64,000 nt of DNA, taken from contig JACTAT010000077.1 in the NCBI GenBank assembly GCA_014526335.1, positions 144,822 through 208,821 of the forward strand. The letters run 5' to 3'. This document shows positions 1 to 22,600 of this stretch, in pieces. Every line of letters begins with the position of its first letter. Position 1 is the stretch's first letter. The position numbers and the translations under genes are program-made. The stretch comes from Chrysaora quinquecirrha. Taxonomy: Eukaryota; Cnidaria; Scyphozoa; Semaeostomeae; Pelagiidae. Under the pieces are notes generated by a model. It ran no database searches. It was not told the origin of the DNA and was given only the letters and a program-made list of their open reading frames with translations.

Positions 1-173
1 ATTTAGTGTGTTGGTCCAAACTCTATCTGAGGAATTCTGTCATAAAAGCTTAGGAGAGCCGACAATCTCATACACAATTTGCTGGGATTTCTATTATCCT
101 GTGCGCCTAGATGATTTAAATGCCGCTTTGTTTTTGACATTTGCTAATTTTGTGTTTTTCTGTAATTTTTCAG

Positions 174-9251
<9,078 letters not shown>

Positions 9252-10165
9252 GTAAATCTCTTTTAATTTAGGATTTTTGCGTTTACTGTTATACGTTTAT
9301 TTATTCATTAATCAATTACCTTTCTTCCCTTAATTCATATTACTCTTATCTTTAATTGCAGCACTTATTACTATTTCTATCATTATGTACATTATAAGTT
9401 AATTACTTTTTACCTTTTTACCTTTTTTACCTTTTTTTTACCTTTTTTTACTTTTTCTACTCTTTTACCTTTTGTCCTTTTTTGCTATAATTACCTTCAT
9501 TACTGTTTTATTGTTTATAATTTTCTCTGTTATTGTTATTACCTGTCGTTTTTGCTCATGGCTACAATTGTTGTCATTATCATTATTGTTTTTTCTGTTA
9601 TAATTGTTTCTGCCCCGTTTTTTGTTGTTATTTTTATCTATTTTCCTTTGAATTTTTTAGTTGGTCAGTGAATTTCTTAGTTACCTTTAATGGTATTTTG
9701 GAACAGGGCAGAAACTTTCAGGCATGATCTCTCCTCTCTTCGACTCTTCATCGAAACACGCACGCACACACATACACGCCAAAACACGCTGACATAATGT
9801 TTAAAATTACGGTTAAATTCTTTTTAGAATGAAGATGATATATAACTATAGATCAGAACCCCAAGGTAATGCGCATGTTAATGTAATAGTCTTAATGCTC
9901 ATGCCTGAACTAATAGCTGTTTTAAATTCGTGTAACTAATTATATCTGCATTTAACTACTAACTGTAATTCCTTCTATAGCTGCAGTTGATTGAATACTA
10001 ATTTCTAATACGCAGATCTTAATACCTTTTAATGCTTGATAACATCCCTGCACCATTCCTCGATTGATAAGTGCAGTAATGCTTTCGCTTTTAAATAGTG
10101 TCTTTTAAACCTATGAGAGTCATGTTCCTTATTCTTTGTCAGTCTTTTTGTGTTTCTTCTTGGAA
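9252..10165. other. intron or flank with T-rich simple sequence
   Basis: Pyrimidine-rich runs built from 'ttttttacc' occur at 9405-9475. Nothing else was recognised before the assembly gap. Confidence 0.5.
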
Positions 10166-10665
10166 NNNNNNNNNNNNNNNNNNNNNNNNNNNNNNNNNNN
10201 NNNNNNNNNNNNNNNNNNNNNNNNNNNNNNNNNNNNNNNNNNNNNNNNNNNNNNNNNNNNNNNNNNNNNNNNNNNNNNNNNNNNNNNNNNNNNNNNNNNN
10301 NNNNNNNNNNNNNNNNNNNNNNNNNNNNNNNNNNNNNNNNNNNNNNNNNNNNNNNNNNNNNNNNNNNNNNNNNNNNNNNNNNNNNNNNNNNNNNNNNNNN
10401 NNNNNNNNNNNNNNNNNNNNNNNNNNNNNNNNNNNNNNNNNNNNNNNNNNNNNNNNNNNNNNNNNNNNNNNNNNNNNNNNNNNNNNNNNNNNNNNNNNNN
10501 NNNNNNNNNNNNNNNNNNNNNNNNNNNNNNNNNNNNNNNNNNNNNNNNNNNNNNNNNNNNNNNNNNNNNNNNNNNNNNNNNNNNNNNNNNNNNNNNNNNN
10601 NNNNNNNNNNNNNNNNNNNNNNNNNNNNNNNNNNNNNNNNNNNNNNNNNNNNNNNNNNNNNNNNN
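10166..10665. other. assembly gap of 500 N
   Basis: A run of exactly 500 N suggests a gap of nominal, unknown size. The last exon of PFKFB and the last exon of NLR copy 1 may lie in it. Confidence 0.99.
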
Positions 10666-11163
10666 TAAAAGCTGCAAACAATTAGATTTTAATCTTGTAT
10701 GTTTGGAATACAGTAGTGGAATAAAAAAATTTAGTTAAGTCGTTTTGCCAGGCCTATAGTCAATCACTGAGATCAATTGGTTACAGAAAATTCGAAATCA
10801 TGTTTTCATGCCTTCCAAAAATCTATGAAAATTTGCTTTCATCAATTCAGGCTGAATAAAACATAAAAAAGGATCAACAAAATTAAGATATGTATCCCTC
10901 AAATTCGTCCTGTGAGCAATTTTAACAAAATGAATAAGTTCGGGATTGTAAGTGAAGACTCGGTATTTGCATTATATATCTGGTGGTAGGTACAACGTCA
11001 TTGCTGCTTCAATCAATAATCAATTGAATACTTAACCCAAATTTCAAGACATCATTCGGCATTCTCAAGATCACAAGAAATCATAAAACCCTAGCCAAAC
11101 GAAATCGAGAGAAAAATTGGGAAGTGGCTCTTAATTAGCAACAAATTAGTAAATACTTATTAC

Positions 11164-13627
11164 CTGTTTCATTATATCAGTTGGCCAGATGCTTGTTGGC
11201 GTCTTAGTTTCAATCTGCAACTTTTTTAATCTAAGTCGACCTTCATTTCTTTGTTCATGCTGGATGCACTTTGGGAGCAATATTAACCAGAATTTTTCAT
11301 TTGCTCTTACGGTGTCGAACTTAATTTTTTTTAACATTACCAAAACTTTCGAAAAAGAATCAATTTTCATTTCACCAATCGTAAGTCTTTCTAATCTCAG
11401 ATGACCATGATCTTTTTCATGTTTGACAATATTGTAAAAGAGATTATCCCATATCGCCTTATCGATAGCAACCCGAGACAACATTACTTCTTTTAACATT
11501 ATCAACACATTCGAAAAAGAATCAATACATTCATCAGTGATTTCCATATATCTAATCTCCAGTTTTTCTAATCTCAGATGACCATGATCTTTCCCTTTCT
11601 GATATTGGTCAATATTGTTGAAGAGTTTATCCCATATCACTTTATTGATAACAACCTTGTGCAACCTAACGTGTTTCAACATTATCAAAACTTCTGCAAA
11701 GGAATCAATACATTCATTAGCAATTTGCATGTTAGAAATTACCAAGCTTTCAAGCCTCATATCACTTTCATGTTCTTTAATATGCTTTAGCAACTCTTGC
11801 CATAGGTATATTCCTTTTGTGAAATCACACATTTGAAAAAAAACTTCTCTACAATAAACTGCATTTTTGGCCAGCAATTTCATGTCATCTTCTGATAACT
11901 CCTTCTCAATCAATCTGATCTCAAAACAATCAAACAGACAAGCAAACTGAATGACTTTTAAGTATACTAAGTTCCCCATTTTCAATTCAATGCCTTTAAA
12001 AAACTTTTTCAATTCATCATCATTTATGCCATTATTTTTCGCCGTTTGAAAAACGTTGAAAATATTCATTTCGTCGATTTCATTAAAAAGCAACGTAATC
12101 CTCTTGGGCGGTGTCATTTTTTCAAGCATTTCGGTTAACAACGTTTTATCTTCAATTTCATCAGTTGGACTGAGAGTGTCGCATATAAATCTTAACATCA
12201 ATTTCATCATCATAGATTCGTCATCAAACATGGTCTTTTTTAAATGTCTTAACACTTTGATTATACTAGGTGAATATGTCTGACTGCCTTTTTTATCTAA
12301 CACATTAACAAGAGCCCAAGAAATATCTTCACGAGAAACATTTTTCACTAGTTTCCGTCCCTCAAAGCAACAAATAAATGAAATGCATTCATACGCCTTC
12401 TTGTCTAAAAATTGCTCAATCACCCGGTTTCTGTCTTCTGCGAAGAAGAAATAAATTGAGGCGATAAATTCCATTATGGTCAAATGTTTGAATTGTCGTC
12501 GCTCTCCAAAATTATCACTGACATCGCAAAATAGACTTTCAAAAAATTCTTCCTGCTGGGCATCAGATCCTTTAATCTCTTCGAAAACGTGTTCAAACGT
12601 TTCCTTCTCAAATATAATGTGATTGTTGATGTACAATTCAAATGCAATGGCACTGAGGGATTTGAAAACTTGAATATATTTTGAGAATATTTCTGACACT
12701 ATACCGCTCTTTGCTCCAGGATCCTTTAAATGTGAATGTTGATTTAAAAGTAAATAACACGACCATGAATATAAATCAGTGGCACTGGATACTGTCTGTC
12801 CATTAGTCAAAATTGCCACACAACATAAAGTATTCAAAACTGCGGAACGGTAGTGATGGCAGAAATATTTTCCGAATTCTTCATCGTCTTCTTTATCAAC
12901 TGTTCAGGATTTTCGCCCTGACTGACAAATTTCGCAAACCTTTTGACATAACTTTCGATTTCAACAGTAGAAAGTCCTAGAATTTCAAATACTTTGCAGT
13001 CTAGGCCTTCAAAAGTGTTTTGGACATGCGGCCTGCCGAGTATTATCAATTTAGACTTTGGAAATTTTGAGATAAATTTTTCAATAATAGACTTCGCTGA
13101 ATTGGGACCTGTCTTTTGGCTCACCATCTCGTCTAAGCCATCGATTAGAAGTAATGAATCTTCCCCATCCGTGATATTTATACCAAAGAATTCTTCCCTA
13201 AGGAAGCTGTCAATGACATCATCGATATTATCATTTTTCAGATAACGATTGAAATCTCTGCATTCAAAATAAATAAGATGCTTGTATTTCTTTCGGATCT
13301 CATCCTTGTCAGTTGCCTTTGTCCATTTAAGTGCAAGTTGCTTCGCGAAAACAGTCTTGCCACTTCCGGCAACCCCCTGAATAAACATAATGCGGTGATC
13401 ATTGTACAATAGGTCAGGTAAATTGATTACTTCACTCTGATCTTGCAGTCTCTTTATATGTCTTGTCATTTCACCACGAAATGAGCGGTCGCAATACGTT
13501 AAACGGGTAATCTTTAACCTGACAGCAAATTCATCAACGTTCATCCACGCAAGTTTGATGCGTCCTCTTTCAACATAATTAACTTGATGTTTTTCGCACT
13601 TTGATATATACTTGTCGTTCAAATTAC
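11164..13627 (-). CDS. NLR1 NACHT-LRR exon with -1 frameshift
   Basis: The acceptor 'ttcttag' lies at the right end and the donor 'gtaata' at the left. The N-terminal part has the P-loop 'GVAGSGKTVFAKQLALKW', Walker B 'LLLIDGLDEM' and the sensor strand 'KLIILGRPH'. The frame stops (TGA) at about 12835, where copy 2 has five A and this copy four (12836-12839, plus strand). Downstream in the shifted frame are 'FKHLTIMEFIASIYFF' (NLR helical region) and three long LRR units plus a terminal one. The part beyond the shift is in one open frame down to 11146. Confidence 0.9.
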
Positions 13628-16600
13628 CTAAGAAAAATCAAACAGAACACTCATAGATCTTCACAAACACAAATTTTTTCCAGAAGAAGTTTTGAGAGAT
13701 ATCCCTATCAATTGTGCCTCTTTGCATATTTCAAATACTTGCCAATACTTTAGAAAATTAAGAGACATTATTCATGAATTAGCAATTTTTATGAATAGAC
13801 AGATGCTCGATTGGCATGCTAATTTGAAATAATATCAATCAATATTAATTTTATTAATTTGCAAAAGCCCTTGAAAAATTTAGTAACGGCAAAAGCCTGG
13901 GGGGGGGGGTTACTGCGTTTGGAGTTATGGCCTTGCCTTTTCATGACGTTAGATTTCTAAGTTTTACTCAGTTCTGTTCCTCAGTCCTGTTCCCTGGCCT
14001 TGGAGGACAAGTTCATACCAACGAATGATGAATAACAAAAAGTGGAAAGAGCAAAAGGACCTGCATATATTAACTGAACTGAATGGGAGCCAAGGAGGGG
14101 ATAGAATCAACGTGTAACGCGAAGTAATGTGATTTCGCGCTGAAATCACTACAAGGAAGCAACTGCTCCCCTCAAAAACAAGGAAAGGTTTTTTCCTGCA
14201 TTAAACACAGCAAGCCAACATCACATAATAGGGGGCTAAAATGAAGTAGGCAGCCACAATGCATGCAACTTGGCTGGTAAAAACAGCTGAATTTGCCTGG
14301 GAATCGGCAAGGTGATCCAAACTGGAAGTTGTTTCAAGGTCAGCATTATAATTGGTGTCCAAATTTGATTAACATTTGCAAGTCTAAAAAGAGAAACTTA
14401 CGTTGAGCGATTTCATCTGTCATCGTTTGACTTTCTGTTTTACTTTCTATCTTTGCGCTGAGCTCTAAAAATACAATAACCATAACAATTGGAAATGTTA
14501 ATTCTCCATTAGACAGTAAGAAGGGCTACGAAGATCTACAACTACAATACTAATCTGCTCAATGAAAAATAGCACAGATAAATTGTATTAATCAGAAAGT
14601 TCATAGCTTGAAGCAAAAATTGGGTTTGGCGCAAGAATTTAAAACGAACAATTTTTCAAAGATGAATTTTCCTTCAGGCTTTCATCGATGAAAAGGATGT
14701 TGTCTTCCAATACCTTTCCTTGGTTAATTCTACCTTTCACTGGTTTATAATATTTTTCATTGGTTAATATTACCTTTGATTGGGTAATCATACCTTTCAC
14801 TGGTTTTTAATATTTTTCACTGGTTAATATTACCTTCCACCGTTTAAAAATATCTTTGACTGGTTAATATTACCTTTCATTGGTTAATTATACCTTTCAC
14901 TGGTTTATATTACCTGTCATTGGTTAATATTACCTTTCATTGGTTAATTCTACCTTTCACTGGTTTATAATATTTTTCACTGGTTAATATTACCTTTGAT
15001 TGGGTAATCATACCTTTCACTGGTTAATATTACTTTTCATTGGTTAATATTACCTTTCATTGGTTAATTATACCTTTCACTGGTTTATATTACCTGTCAT
15101 TGGTTAATATTACCTTTCATTGGTTAATTCTACCTTTCACTGGTTTATAATATTTTTCACTGGTTAATATTACCTTTGATTGGGTAATCATAACTTTCAC
15201 TGGTTAATATTACTTTTCATTGGTTAATATTACCTTCCACCGTTTAAAAATATCTTTGACTGGTTAATATTACCTTTCATTGGTTAATTATACCTTTCAC
15301 TGGTTTATATTACCTGTCATTGGTTAATATTACCTTTCATTGGTTAATTCTACCTTTCACTGGTTTATAATATTTTTCACTGGTTAATATTACCTTTGAT
15401 TGGGTAATCATACCTTTCACTGGTTAATATTACTTTTCATTGGTTAATATTACCTTCCACCGTTTAAAAATATCTTTGACTGGTTAATATTACCTTTCAT
15501 TGGTTAATTATACCTTTCACTGGTTTATATTACCTGTCATTGGTTAATATTACCTTTCCTTGGTTAATTCTACCTTTCACTGGTTTATAATATTTTCCGC
15601 TGGTTAATATTACCTTTGATTGGGTAATCATACCTTTCACTGGTTAATATTACTTTTCATTGGTTAATATTACCTTTGGTTGGGTAATCATACCTTTCAT
15701 TGGTTAATATTACTTTTCATTGGTTAATATTACCTTCCACCGTTTAAAAATATCTTTGACTGGTTAACATTACCTTTTATTGGTTACCCGGGAAGGGGGG
15801 GGTACTTCAATGTGTCCATGATTAGACGTGAATCTGGACTTTGACAAAAGGACCCATTTGTATGATAGGATTTTCAAGGATTTCTGACCCATTTGCATGA
15901 AAATCGGGAAATTTCAAGCCCTTGTGTATGAATTTGGTTGATTTTAAAACCCTTTTACAGTGCTAGAATTCACGAAAAGTCTCGCAAAATCGAATCTGAC
16001 GGTGATTTTTGCAATCAATGTGATCGAGCTCTGTTGTTGCTGTTAATTCATCGTTTCAAAAGCAAAAAACAAAGTAGAAAGGTTGTCAGCCACTTTGCGG
16101 TAAATCATAATGGGACCTGTTGGTAAGAAAATCCTAAAATACCAACCCATCAACCAGAATCTAGCAGAATATCAGACCCATGTGTAGAGAATTTCAGTCG
16201 AAAAAACCCATCCATATGAGCGGCACGTCAAGTATGTCTACATATTGAAGTACCCCCCCGGGATTGGTTAATTATACCTTTCACTGGTTTATATTACCTG
16301 TCATTGGTTAATATTACCTTTCATTGGTTAATCTAACTTTCACTGGTTAATATTACCTTTCATTGGTTAATCATACCTTTCACTGGCTTATATTACCCTT
16401 CATTGGTGAATTATATCTTTCTCTGGTTTATAATACCTTTTACTGGTTAATCTAACTTTCACTGGTTAATATTACCTTTCACTGGTTAATCACAACTTTA
16501 CTAGTTAATAATATCTTTAACTGGTGTATGATTAGTGGTTAACAATACCTTATATAGAGTCGAATGTACATCATCATCATCATCATTATCATCAATTTAT

Positions 16601-19600
16601 TTAAAGTAGGCTTATTTACAATAAAGTAGCTGATTAAGCTAAATAAGGCCTACTAACTAAAAAAATACGTATTAATTTAGAATTCTACAAATATCTACAA
16701 TATTAAAAGGAAAAATAATGTCTAGATCATGTTAGATACCCAACCTGTGGTATATATGTTTTACATAACCTACAGTTGCAATCCTCACCTTTCCAGCATT
16801 TAATTTGTGCTTTAAAAATATATACTTAAAGAAAGGCAAGGACAAACAAAACAATTTGTTGTTTATGACAGAAAAGACATTATTACGCATCCAAAACCAA
16901 CGTAGACAGTCCAAAAGTCGTAAAAGATACAACTACATCTAACAAACTCAACATTCAAAGAAACTAAAGGATTGTTGTCACGTTGGTTTCAAAATACGAC
17001 TTTGTGGTTAAATGATTGCAAATTTAATAGTTCAACAGCCAACTCACCTTTGATACTTCCATCAGTCAATTTCTGCTTCTTTGCAAGAATTTCAACTATT
17101 TCTCTTGTTCCTAATGCAAGCAAAAGTATAATAATACAGTAGATTCATATCGAAACGGGCCTGTCATATACCATTTTCCATTCTATTTAAACTAAAAAAG
17201 GTATGCATTTACATAGAATAAGGCAACAGGTTACAAAACAACCTAACAAATGTAGCGAAGGCAAACAGTCTAGTAAAAGAACATTTGTCCTGATTATTAC
17301 TAAATTCCTCATACTTTGCCACACGCAAATCGAAATGCTTCACAAGGAATCTGATGCTTTCTAGGCAACATGTCCCCACAGTGATTGGCTCTTATTTAGA
17401 TGGCCACTAAAATACCATTGATCTTCCGACACAATAGGTAATATTTTCTTTGTTCAAAGATAAAGAGATTTGTATTAGAGAAAATCTAATGCAATCCAGC
17501 TATTCCCTACTGATCAAGATCAGGCGTCCTTTGTGAAAGAAGACAAAGTAAAATTATTGCTCATGAAAAACTGATAGTTGCTGTCTTTTAATGGAACAGC
17601 CCCGGCCAATAGCAATTTGAGGTTGCCTTTAAAGATCGTCACATTGAAAAGCTAATGCAAAGATGACAACTCCACTGAGGAAACCACAAACAAAATCCCT
17701 GCAAGAAATGCTCCGAATGTTGATAACTGATTTACGATTTATGATTTAGCAGAGTAGAGCTGGATAAAGTTGATGACGCTTACACTCAGTGAACAGTTAC
17801 AGCAAAGCTTCTACTTCATGAGTTCAAGTTTTGAACGTAGTTATTCAAAATGGCTTCTCTTCTATTGGCTTTGAAAATGTATCAGCAAGCATCATTTTTG
17901 TGTTACAATACAATACAATACAGTTACACTGTCAAGTTCCGTTGTTTATTTCTGAATTTGTTCACAAAGGAAATATGGTATCGACTATCGGATGTCGATG
18001 TGTTTCATTCGTTTATCTTCAACTGGATTCATTGTCACTGTGATTGCTTCTTGGTCATCATCCAAAACTGTTCAGGGTTCGGTTATGTCCACTCCAATGA
18101 CTCTAAAGAGCTGAGCTCAGGGCAGTATACTCTGCCGCTGCTGTTGAGAGGGCAACAGCTATTAGAGAACTTTAGCAAGATGGTCAGGAAAAGGCGGGTC
18201 CTTCAGTGTAGCAACAGTTTCTACAACAGTTCTACATAATCTCTACAAAATCGAGATTACGCCAGCATTCACTTAACTTGGGTGAGAAATCACCGAAGGT
18301 AACATGATGACTAATGTTATCTTGATCAATGTCATCATGATTGATAACTTGGTCAATTTCATCATGATCGATATCTTTATCGATATTTTTATAGATATCT
18401 TCATTGATATGTTCCTCACCAAAAAGGCTAATAATATCGTCATCAAAAGGACGAGCCTTTGCTGTGCAGTATAGTCATGCCCACTTAAAGGGGCTGGTGA
18501 GCTTTTTCATCTAAATGCCTTTCAGTCAACTGAGGACAGGCAGAAATTGATATTTCTGCAAAATTTGGTACAAATTAGGGCGGATATAACTTTGTTTGGA
18601 TGGATATGTCATTTGTTTTTCAAAAAGAGATTTTCCCTTTCAAGTTGCTTGGTACTCATTAGAACAACTAACGATAGTGTCAAGAGTTCTTTCATGGGTC
18701 AGCATCATCATTATCAATTACTTTAAGGTGAGCATATAAAATGATGGTCTTGTAGAAGCATTATATTTCGAGAAGCGTAGCTACTTGCTCGTCTTGCTGT
18801 TTTAATTGGATTTGTTTCCAGCAGGGAAATTGTCACTACACTAACACAAGGTTCAAAGTGTTCAAGATTGACGAAGAAGAACTTACCCTGAACATGCTCA
18901 GCAGACCTTTTTTGTGCTGTTTCGATTTCTTGCACTGTTGATACCAAATTTTCTGTTCTGTCTCTTGTTTCTTACAAATGAAAATTAAATTAAAAGTAAA
19001 TAAAAAAATCTAATTCGGCAGGGTATTAAATAACTATTTGAGCTACAGGTAATAATCCATCAAAAACACTTATTTTTGACTATAATTGTCTGTACTTTAT
19101 AATTTGGTACAAACTTTGACAGATATCATTTTGTTTGGACGACTATTTCAGTAGCCTTTCGAAAAGTAATTTCCCCAGTGTTTCTATTTTCTATATTTAT
19201 ATTTTATATTTAATTTTCCATAAGTACTTTATTTTAACTAACTTTTAACGTAATCTTAGTTTTCAATTTTAAGGCCTATTTATAAAGGACACAAGTTGAT
19301 AGCAGATTACATCATTCTTTAATATTCATATTCATATTCATTCATTCATTCATCAAGTTGCTTGGAACTCATTAAAACGAGTACGACAGTATGTGACTCA
19401 TGTTTCTTATCTTGATTGATACTTCCGGTTTGACATTCCTTACACTTGCTGCGTTTCGTTTGTTATGTTAATTAGTTAATTATTTTTTAGTTCTAACATG
19501 TGCTTGATACTTGTAGTTCTTGCTTGATTATGATTCATGTTTTAGTAGTTCTTACGATGGTGTTTTACTCAAATCTTATTACCACCAACCTTGGCAGGCT

Positions 19601-22600
19601 TATGTTGGTGCGAAAATTTTTTCACGTAGTTCTAGTTAAGAAGAAACAAACGACATTCTCGCTTCTCATGAGGATCCGGAGAAATAAGCATCCGCCGCCA
19701 GTTTTCCTTGACAGCGTGAATATGGTAAGATCCCTGCATGCACAATGCAGACAATTTAGTCCCATCATGCCGAGCTTAATTTCAGATTGCGTTATTTAGG
19801 AAAAATAGTCTCGGCATGCCGAGATCTCATTTGTCTGTCTGTTAGCTGAAAATATTCTCGGTTAGCCAGGCTTATTTCAAATTTCCATAAAAAACGCAAA
19901 ACAAAAATATAATATGGGTTAGATAGGATGGCCAGGATCCCAATCACAAAAATTGAATCGGTTAGCCGAGACTATTTTCTTCATGTAAACAGCTCATACT
20001 TTCCATTAGCTTTAGTTTTAGTATTAGACTTTCCATTAGCTGGGGGTAGTTAAACTTTGACCCAATTGAAAAAAATTGACTTTCATTTTCTTGAAGTTCT
20101 CCATAAAATAGTCATCTTCTACTGCTGTTTTTATTTCTTTCACATCAATTTTTGTTTCCGAAATATGAAAGGTATTATTAACTATTGAGTTTTAAATCAT
20201 AGAAAGTTATGTAAATTTAAAGAGCCGTAAATTTGTATATTTGTAATAAACGTGGTGTTCTTGAATGACTGAGTAATATACATTTTATCACAAACATGGA
20301 ACTCTTTCATTTATATATTAACAGACTTACCGAGAACAGTTTCATCAGCTCTTCTCTGTCTTTCTTCAATAACTTCAACACTTGTTGTCAAATCTAACAT
20401 TAGAAATGTATCTAACATTAGAAAAGTAAACCAAAGAAACCCAAAACCAAAACAAACTCTGAAAATTCAAGCTTTTCCATTTGCTATATGCAGTAAACTG
20501 AACATATGCTGACACATGATAAATATTCATCATAAGTGGGCACCACAATTGTTACAATTGCCTTGACAGGGATTGGCTTGTTGTCCAGAAGGTCACTGGT
20601 TCGAATCCCAGTCAAGGCAATTGTAACAATTGTGGTAGCCCACTTATGGTGAATATGCTGTATGCAGTAGATACACTTAATCTGAAGAGATAGACTGAAG
20701 GATAAAACTCTGTGAAATGGAGATCATTTTCATGCCCAATTTCATTTACAAGCAGGTCGTGGGGTTCGGTACATTGTCATAAAATTGGGATGGTATAATT
20801 TAAGATTCAAGATCCAAGATCCAAGATCCGAGAAATTAAGATCCGAGAAATTAAGATCCGAGAAACTAAGATCCGAGAAATTAAGATCCGAGAAATTAAG
20901 ATCCCAGAAATTAAGATCCGAGAAATTAAGATCCGAGAAATCCGAGAAATTAAGATCCGAGAAATTAAGATCCCAGAAATTAAGATCCAATATTTGGCGG
21001 TTTATACATACTAGTATAAACCGCCAAATTTGAGAATTGTTTAACATAGAAAAAAAACAAAACTAAAATGATACTTATAACTTAGGCCTATGGAAAAGAC
21101 ATCATGAAGTCACTGTATTTTTAGCTTAAATTTGTTTGTTTTCTATTTTTAAACAATTCTCAAATTTGGCGCCAAATTTGAGAATTGTTTAAAAATAGAA
21201 AACAAACAAGACTAAAATTATCATGAATTATTCTGTATTTTTTTATTAATTTTCACGCAAAAACAATCACGAAGTGCTCATCGGAGAAAAATTTTTCAAA
21301 AACTAAAACTAATAAACTAAAACAGAAGGTGGTACCGTGGATCGATCTAGCGACCATCTGATTCACGTCACGCGTACTACACCACTGAGCTACTGTAGTG
21401 CTGGAGAAATTCGGTGATTTTCTTGATGTGATGAACAGAATATATAGGTAGATATTGTTGCTGCATTTTGCTGATGCAAAACAGACAGCCCCATTTTCAC
21501 CCAGAAACCTATTTTGGTCATTAATATCTCGGATCTTAATTTCTTGGATCTTAATTTCTCGGATCTTAATTTCTCGGATCTTAATTTCTCGGATCTTAAT
21601 TTCTCGGATCTTAATATCTCAGATCCTAATTTCTCGGATCTTAATTTCTTGGATCTTAATATCTCGGATCTTAATATCTCGGATCTTAATATCTCGGATC
21701 TTAATTTCTCGGATCTTGGATCTTGAATCTTGGATCTTGAATCTTAAATTATACCATCCCCATAAAATTGGCCCTTTGACAACCGTAGGTGGCCATTTTG
21801 TTCACTCGTCCGGATACTTTCGGAAGAGGAGTGTGTAATGTAATGCTTAAGTAAATATGTTTCTTGTGAATCTTTGAAAATATCAAACAAAACATTACCT
21901 AAGAGTATGGCTGGTAAATTAAGAAGGACATTGAAGCCTTCAAACAGAAAACACAAGTGGAACTTGTACATACCTATCAACTCATTCTCTATAGCTTCAA
22001 TTCTTTCTTGAAGCCATTTATTAAATTCTTTATTTCTTCGTTCTTCAGTTTCTAGCTGCTTCACCAGTTGCTCACTCAATTGTGTATGAACTTTCGATTG
22101 AACAATTTCATCTACTTCGCGTTTGCAGTCGGGTCCAAACAATGTACACACAGTATTCAGGTCCCCAACAACCGTCTGAAACTCGACTGACGGAAGTGAC
22201 ATATCTTTAAGATGAGCAAAGCAGCCATTTCGAATCTCCCTCAGTAGGTCTATGACTTCGCTGTCAAATAAAGGAATGTTTCTCTGGGCTTTATTACGAC
22301 AAGGCGTAATTAGCCGTAAACCTGAATATAGCAGAACAAAGAACAGCAGTGTCGGATCCCAATCACTTGTGTCTCCATTGGTTTTAAGATAGTCCACATG
22401 TCTCTTATTATGTGGATTTTTTTTCACGTTTGATGGAATAAGACTCACAAGGAACTGACTGCTCTTGGATGTATCATCCCATTTATTGTTATGATACGTT
22501 GCATCCCATTTGTCTTTAAAATATTGCCTTAATTTCTTTGGCAACACATCTAATATGATCTTTGAAATCTTAACAAAGTTTTCCTCTTCATTGGTTAAGA

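Larger units (their letters stand above)
10688..14480. repeat. tandem segmental duplication, copy 1, 3' part
   Basis: Begins at 'aatcttgtatgtttggaata' and runs through the NACHT-LRR exon and its flanking intron. It parallels 45838-50640 in the same orientation. Confidence 0.9.

Noticed and set aside
10098..10738. ORFs across the N run
   Set aside because: They consist of unknown residues; the gap has no sequence.
20742..21838. ORFs of repeated SDLNF, ISRIL and EKLRS
   Set aside because: Products of the inverted minisatellites inside the MITE at 20787-21760.
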